Source: Acidobacteriota bacterium
GTDB lineage: Bacteria; Actinomycetota; Acidimicrobiia; Acidimicrobiales; SHLQ01
DNA: 8,077 nucleotides
Direction of reading: 5' to 3'
Assembly: GCA_022562835.1 (NCBI GenBank)
Contig: JADFOM010000106.1
Coordinates: 1-8,077, forward strand
Part shown: positions 5,275 to 8,077 of the stretch, one piece after another
How the letters are laid out: each line of letters starts with the position of its first letter
How positions within the stretch are numbered: the first letter of the stretch is position 1
Translations under genes and position numbers: made by a program
The notes under the pieces: model-generated
Seen by the model: the letters and a program-made list of their open reading frames with translations, nothing else
What the model was told of the DNA's origin: nothing
The model's database searches: none

Positions 5275-6475
5275 GCGTCGCCGTATTTGCGGTAACTGCG
5301 ACTAGAGCGACCCAGCCGAACGACGGTGCACGAATCACCGACTCAGAGAACCCGTCGATCACCAATAGCAACAGCATCGAGTCGCGCCATGGCTCGAACT
5401 GGAGAAATGCTCTGCCGATCGAGCCGAACAGGGCGCTCGCGAACAACAAGAGGCCGACGAAGCCCGTAGTGATCAGGGGATGTAACAGGATGCTGTGTGC
5501 GTGGGGCGCGACGAAGGAGATCTTTCCCTCATAGCGCAGCTCCGACATGAAGGCGCCGTCGGTGCCCATTCCATGTCCTGCAAGAGGCCGTTCGCTCGAT
5601 GCCTCGATGACGGTTGGCCACAGCGTCGTGCGACCAGACAGGTTCGTCACGTCCGAACTCGCGTCGTTGTTGCGACTGAGCCAGTCGAAGTCTGTGTCGA
5701 GGACCCCGAACCCGAATGTACAGGCCACCGCCGCAAGCGCTAGTCCCGCAGCCGCGATCCGCATCGGCCCCGACATGTAGCTAAACGCGATCAAACACAG
5801 CGAGGCGAGGAGTGCGCCGATGGCGGTGCGCGAGTCGCTAGCGGTCAAGCCCCATAAGGCGATCGCGAGCACCACGACATTCGGGATTGACCAGCGCCAG
5901 CGGTTCCGCCAGGCGAGGTAGAGGGCGGCAAGGACTACGATTGCGCAGATCCGCCCGAGTTGGTTTGGCTCGAGCGAGAGGAGGCGGAGTCGTTCGCTTC
6001 CGAGGGCGCTGTAGCGGTCGGACAACAACGGTGCGATCGTCGCGGCGGCGGCATAACAGACGCCGGCCCAGACCAGGGTCGTGCAGACACCGGCCCATCC
6101 GAGTCGATCCGAGATTGTGATAGTGGCCGCGCCGACACCTGCGAACACGAGTGAGTAGGCGAGCGAGACCACCACGTCGTCGCCAAGCACGGCGGAGACA
6201 AACGACCAGCCGACCCACGCGGCTAGAAACGTCAGTGGCCCACGTCGCCACCTTCGCAGGGTGAGATCGCGGGCATTGAGTGCCAGCAGTGCAGCGGCCA
6301 GGGGAGCCGTCATCCAGGCCCGGAAGTGTTCGGCTGGCGGTGCGAGTTGCGAGATTGTTGTCGACTGGATAGCTGCGAGACCCACCGTCAATCCACACAG
6401 CGCCACGAGCGCCGCTGATCGGGGCTGCATCGGCTTGGTGCGGTCCCGGTCGGTGTGGAGGATCTCAGCCGTCAT
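5201..6475 (-). CDS. O-antigen ligase / Wzy-family polytopic membrane protein
   Basis: A roughly 424-residue membrane protein with about ten hydrophobic segments. The hallmark Wzy_C/O-antigen-ligase region is present. RLLSLEPNQLGRI (residues 164-176) comes before a helix pair, and SDSRTA (213-218) carries the conserved Arg. A large extracytoplasmic loop (about 258-330) contains GRTTLW (281-286), AGHGMG (299-304) and PHAHSILLHPLITTGFVG (324-341). His327 and Arg216 correspond to the catalytic-type residues of WaaL-like GT-C enzymes. The family either polymerises lipid-linked repeat units or ligates glycans to an acceptor, and sequence does not separate these. The start is the ATG at 6475, which overlaps the preceding gene by 11 bases; a GTG at 6499 would add eight residues. 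It is the last gene of a leftward surface-polysaccharide set. The C-terminal tail is hydrophilic and cytoplasmic in type. Confidence 0.85.
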   Translation of the reverse strand: MTAEILHTDRDRTKPMQPRSAALVALCGLTVGLAAIQSTTISQLAPPAEHFRAWMTAPLAAALLALNARDLTLRRWRRGPLTFLAAWVGWSFVSAVLGDDVVVSLAYSLVFAGVGAATITISDRLGWAGVCTTLVWAGVCYAAAATIAPLLSDRYSALGSERLRLLSLEPNQLGRICAIVVLAALYLAWRNRWRWSIPNVVVLAIALWGLTASDSRTAIGALLASLCLIAFSYMSGPMRIAAAGLALAAVACTFGFGVLDTDFDWLSRNNDASSDVTNLSGRTTLWPTVIEASSERPLAGHGMGTDGAFMSELRYEGKISFVAPHAHSILLHPLITTGFVGLLLFASALFGSIGRAFLQFEPWRDSMLLLLVIDGFSESVIRAPSFGWVALVAVTANTATLKRRVPWTERSHGRPADLGSTTES

Positions 6476-7211
6476 CGGTAGCTGCAACGTTGCGCTCACG
6501 GCGGGCCCGAAGGTACTCGGCCAATGCGATGGTGAGGAAGCCTGCGCTCAACGCGGCGGCAAGCGCTGTGACGACCCGAGCGTTGGACGACTCGTCGCTC
6601 GTCGCGTGACCGACGACGAGAAACTGGGATTTGATCAGAGCAAGGTCCGCATTGAGTTCCGCGAGGGCCTTCTCGGTCTTCATCAACTCTGACGTCGCTG
6701 TGCCGAGTTCGGCGCGGCCGATGATGCGCTCAGACTCGCCATTCGCCGCGTCGAGCGAAGCCGCCACCTCGCGCTCTCTTTGCTGTTGTGTGGCTACCAC
6801 CGCTTCAAGTTCTGCAACTCTCGCCTCGTTCGGATCGCGGCGGCGCTCGAGGCTGTCGGTCACCAGCCAATCCGACACGGCGTCAGCAGCGGCGATGGCG
6901 TTCGCATCGTCGCTTGCTTTAACCACGACGTCGAAGATGGTTTGATTTTCCGGTAGTTCCGTGCGGAGGTACTCGAGGATGCCGTCATCGGTCGATTCGA
7001 CCGCGATCGCGAAGGCATCGTCGGACCGCACTCGGGCGACGCCGGTTTCCAGGGCGGCATCGTGGTGCGGCCAACGTACGACGAGATCGTCGAGGGCGAC
7101 CCGGCCAACCGCGGTGTGCGCCGAGGAACTTCCCACCGCTGCGTAAGTAGTCGCGCCGACGAGCAGCGCGATGATCATTGCCGACATCGCTAGAGATGTT
7201 CTTCCGATCAT
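6465..7211 (-). CDS. Chain-length-determinant-like (Wzz-type) coiled-coil membrane protein
   Basis: A 248-residue protein with the architecture of polysaccharide co-polymerases: transmembrane segments at about residues 8-27 and 212-232, and an extracytoplasmic domain between them. That domain ends in a long heptad-like coiled coil rich in Glu/Ala/Leu (about 127-196). Mixed alpha/beta sequence at 38-118 includes a LPENQTIFDVVVKASDDANA stretch typical of Wzz-domain proteins. The short basic C-tail has no Walker motifs or tyrosine cluster, so there is no fused BY-kinase. Homologues set polymer length by oligomerising around the Wzy polymerase, which fits the overlapping ligase/Wzy gene behind it. 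The start is the ATG at 7211; a TTG at 7220 is possible, and neither has a strong Shine-Dalgarno. Sequence similarity to Wzz is weak by eye, so the assignment rests mainly on architecture and context. Confidence 0.68.
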   Translation of the reverse strand: MIGRTSLAMSAMIIALLVGATTYAAVGSSSAHTAVGRVALDDLVVRWPHHDAALETGVARVRSDDAFAIAVESTDDGILEYLRTELPENQTIFDVVVKASDDANAIAAADAVSDWLVTDSLERRRDPNEARVAELEAVVATQQQREREVAASLDAANGESERIIGRAELGTATSELMKTEKALAELNADLALIKSQFLVVGHATSDESSNARVVTALAAALSAGFLTIALAEYLRARRERNVAATDDG

Positions 7212-7253
7212 CTCAGTCAACCAGAACTCTGCGGACCGATACCATGCGCGTGT

Positions 7254-8077
7254 TCAGAAAGGCTCGTGTTGTTGCCACGGGTCACCCTCTTCGATTTCTG
7301 CTGTTCGACGACGATTGAACGCCATCGCGAGTCCGCCTGCACCGCCCGCGAGCACAACACAGCCCGCCGCGATGGCTCCCGCCACCGATGGCGTGCCACC
7401 GTCGGTGACGGTGCGATAGGACAGCGGAGGATAGGTCGACGGGGGAGCGATGAGCCCAGTTTCTGTGCGCTTCTCCCCGTTGGAAGGGTCGGCGAGCGCG
7501 ACGTCACCCTCAGCGTCCTTCACCGTCATCGTTTCGGTGCCCGTGCCGTCTGCATCTGTTTCGACATCCTGTGAGGTGTCGGTTTCGTGTTGCGGGGGCG
7601 CTGCGTTGGTCTGGCTGTCATCCGGTGACGGTTCACGTTCGACCACTCCAGCCTCGCCGAGGCCGGTCGGGATGTCTTCCGGGTTGGGTGCCTGCGCGAT
7701 GGTCTCTGTAGGCATCGATGTGTCGGGGGGGCTTGGCGCACTATGAGATGACTCGAACGCACCAAAGTCGGGTCCGTTGCCGAGTGGGCGTGTGCGGCCT
7801 CGCTGATCGGTGGTCACCTCAGATTCACTGGCGGTGTCGAGTGCGAGGCTTTCCGCGGAGAGGCGCAGATCGCCGGCGGCAGCGTTGACGAAATCCCCGC
7901 TGGACGCGGTCCGATTGCCGGGATGGTCGATGCCGAGGTTGTTCTCGACCCGCGCTGGTTTGATCGCGTGATTCTCAAACGGGGAGCCACTCACAGCCCA
8001 TGTCGTGTTGTGTAGGACGGCTCCCTCGCCGCTGTTTGCCGCCCCCGCTCCGAGCACGATTGCGTTTCCCGCAGCGC
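7254..8077 (-). CDS. C-terminal part of a parallel-beta-helix surface protein (choice-of-anchor-Q-like), cut by window edge
   Basis: The reading frame is open to the right edge and 273 residues are visible, so the true start lies outside. The first about 80 residues (with LHNTTWAVSGSPFENHAIKP) have the Asn/Gly-rich turns of right-handed parallel beta-helices. DQRGRTRP followed by GPDFGAFES (visible residues 90-109) is the capping signature of choice-of-anchor-Q/polysaccharide-lyase-like proteins. After it comes a Pro/Ser/Thr/Asp-rich disordered linker of about 120 residues. A glycine/alanine-rich hydrophobic segment (about 230-253), NRRR and a short acidic tail then form a C-terminal stop-transfer anchor. 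No LPXTG motif is visible. The protein is probably exported with the beta-helix outside, where it could bind or cleave the glycan made by neighbouring gene products; that role is inference. It is 42 bases from the Wzz-like gene, probably co-transcribed. Confidence 0.82.
   Translation of the reverse strand, partial: AAGNAIVLGAGAANSGEGAVLHNTTWAVSGSPFENHAIKPARVENNLGIDHPGNRTASSGDFVNAAAGDLRLSAESLALDTASESEVTTDQRGRTRPLGNGPDFGAFESSHSAPSPPDTSMPTETIAQAPNPEDIPTGLGEAGVVEREPSPDDSQTNAAPPQHETDTSQDVETDADGTGTETMTVKDAEGDVALADPSNGEKRTETGLIAPPSTYPPLSYRTVTDGGTPSVAGAIAAGCVVLAGGAGGLAMAFNRRRTAEIEEGDPWQQHEPF

Noticed and set aside
7254..7400. Sortase LPXTG signal at the end of the surface protein
   Set aside because: The segment before the hydrophobic stretch has no LPXTG-like motif; only a TM helix followed by NRRR is visible.

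Overview
The window looks like chromosomal DNA of a high-GC actinobacterium. Three things support this: uniformly GC-rich codon use, an SOS operator of the Gram-positive/actinobacterial type (TCGAAC-N4-GTTCGA), and an ImuA'/ImuB pair of the mycobacterial kind. The mix of TIGR03086-type proteins, NTF2-like proteins and a leaderless-looking promoter would fit Acidimicrobiia or a relative, but the exact lineage is inference. No RNA gene, insertion sequence, phage gene or CRISPR array is visible.

Left arm (1-1495, minus strand): a likely co-transcribed set read right to left. It holds two small NTF2/SnoaL-fold proteins, then a SpoU/TrmH-family RNA 2'-O-methyltransferase that runs off the left edge. 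The second NTF2 gene and the methyltransferase overlap by four bases (GTGA). Diverging from this set is a DinB/maleylpyruvate-isomerase-like protein of the TIGR03086 kind (1604-2143, plus).

Centre (2168-4591, plus): a DNA-damage-inducible mutasome cassette. A 30-base near-perfect dyad with a consensus LexA core lies exactly between a -35-like TTGCCA and a -10-like GATACT. The ATG seven bases after the -10 suggests a leaderless transcript. It drives imuA' (degenerate RecA-like accessory protein) and the overlapping imuB (catalytically dead Y-family polymerase with a QLGFWG beta-clamp motif). The usual third partner, dnaE2, does not follow. Next comes an orphan purine-type phosphoribosyltransferase (4765-5274).

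Right arm (5201-8077, minus strand): a cell-surface polysaccharide and envelope set, read right to left. A large parallel-beta-helix, choice-of-anchor-Q-like surface protein is cut by the right edge; it has a disordered linker and a C-terminal membrane anchor. It is followed by a two-TM, coiled-coil chain-length-determinant-like protein and an O-antigen ligase/Wzy-family membrane protein, the last two overlapping. The ligase gene converges on the phosphoribosyltransferase gene and overlaps it tail-to-tail by 74 bases.

The strongest candidate for something notable is the regulatory architecture of the imuA'-imuB promoter. The rest reads as recognisable families in ordinary arrangements, with some local oddities listed below.
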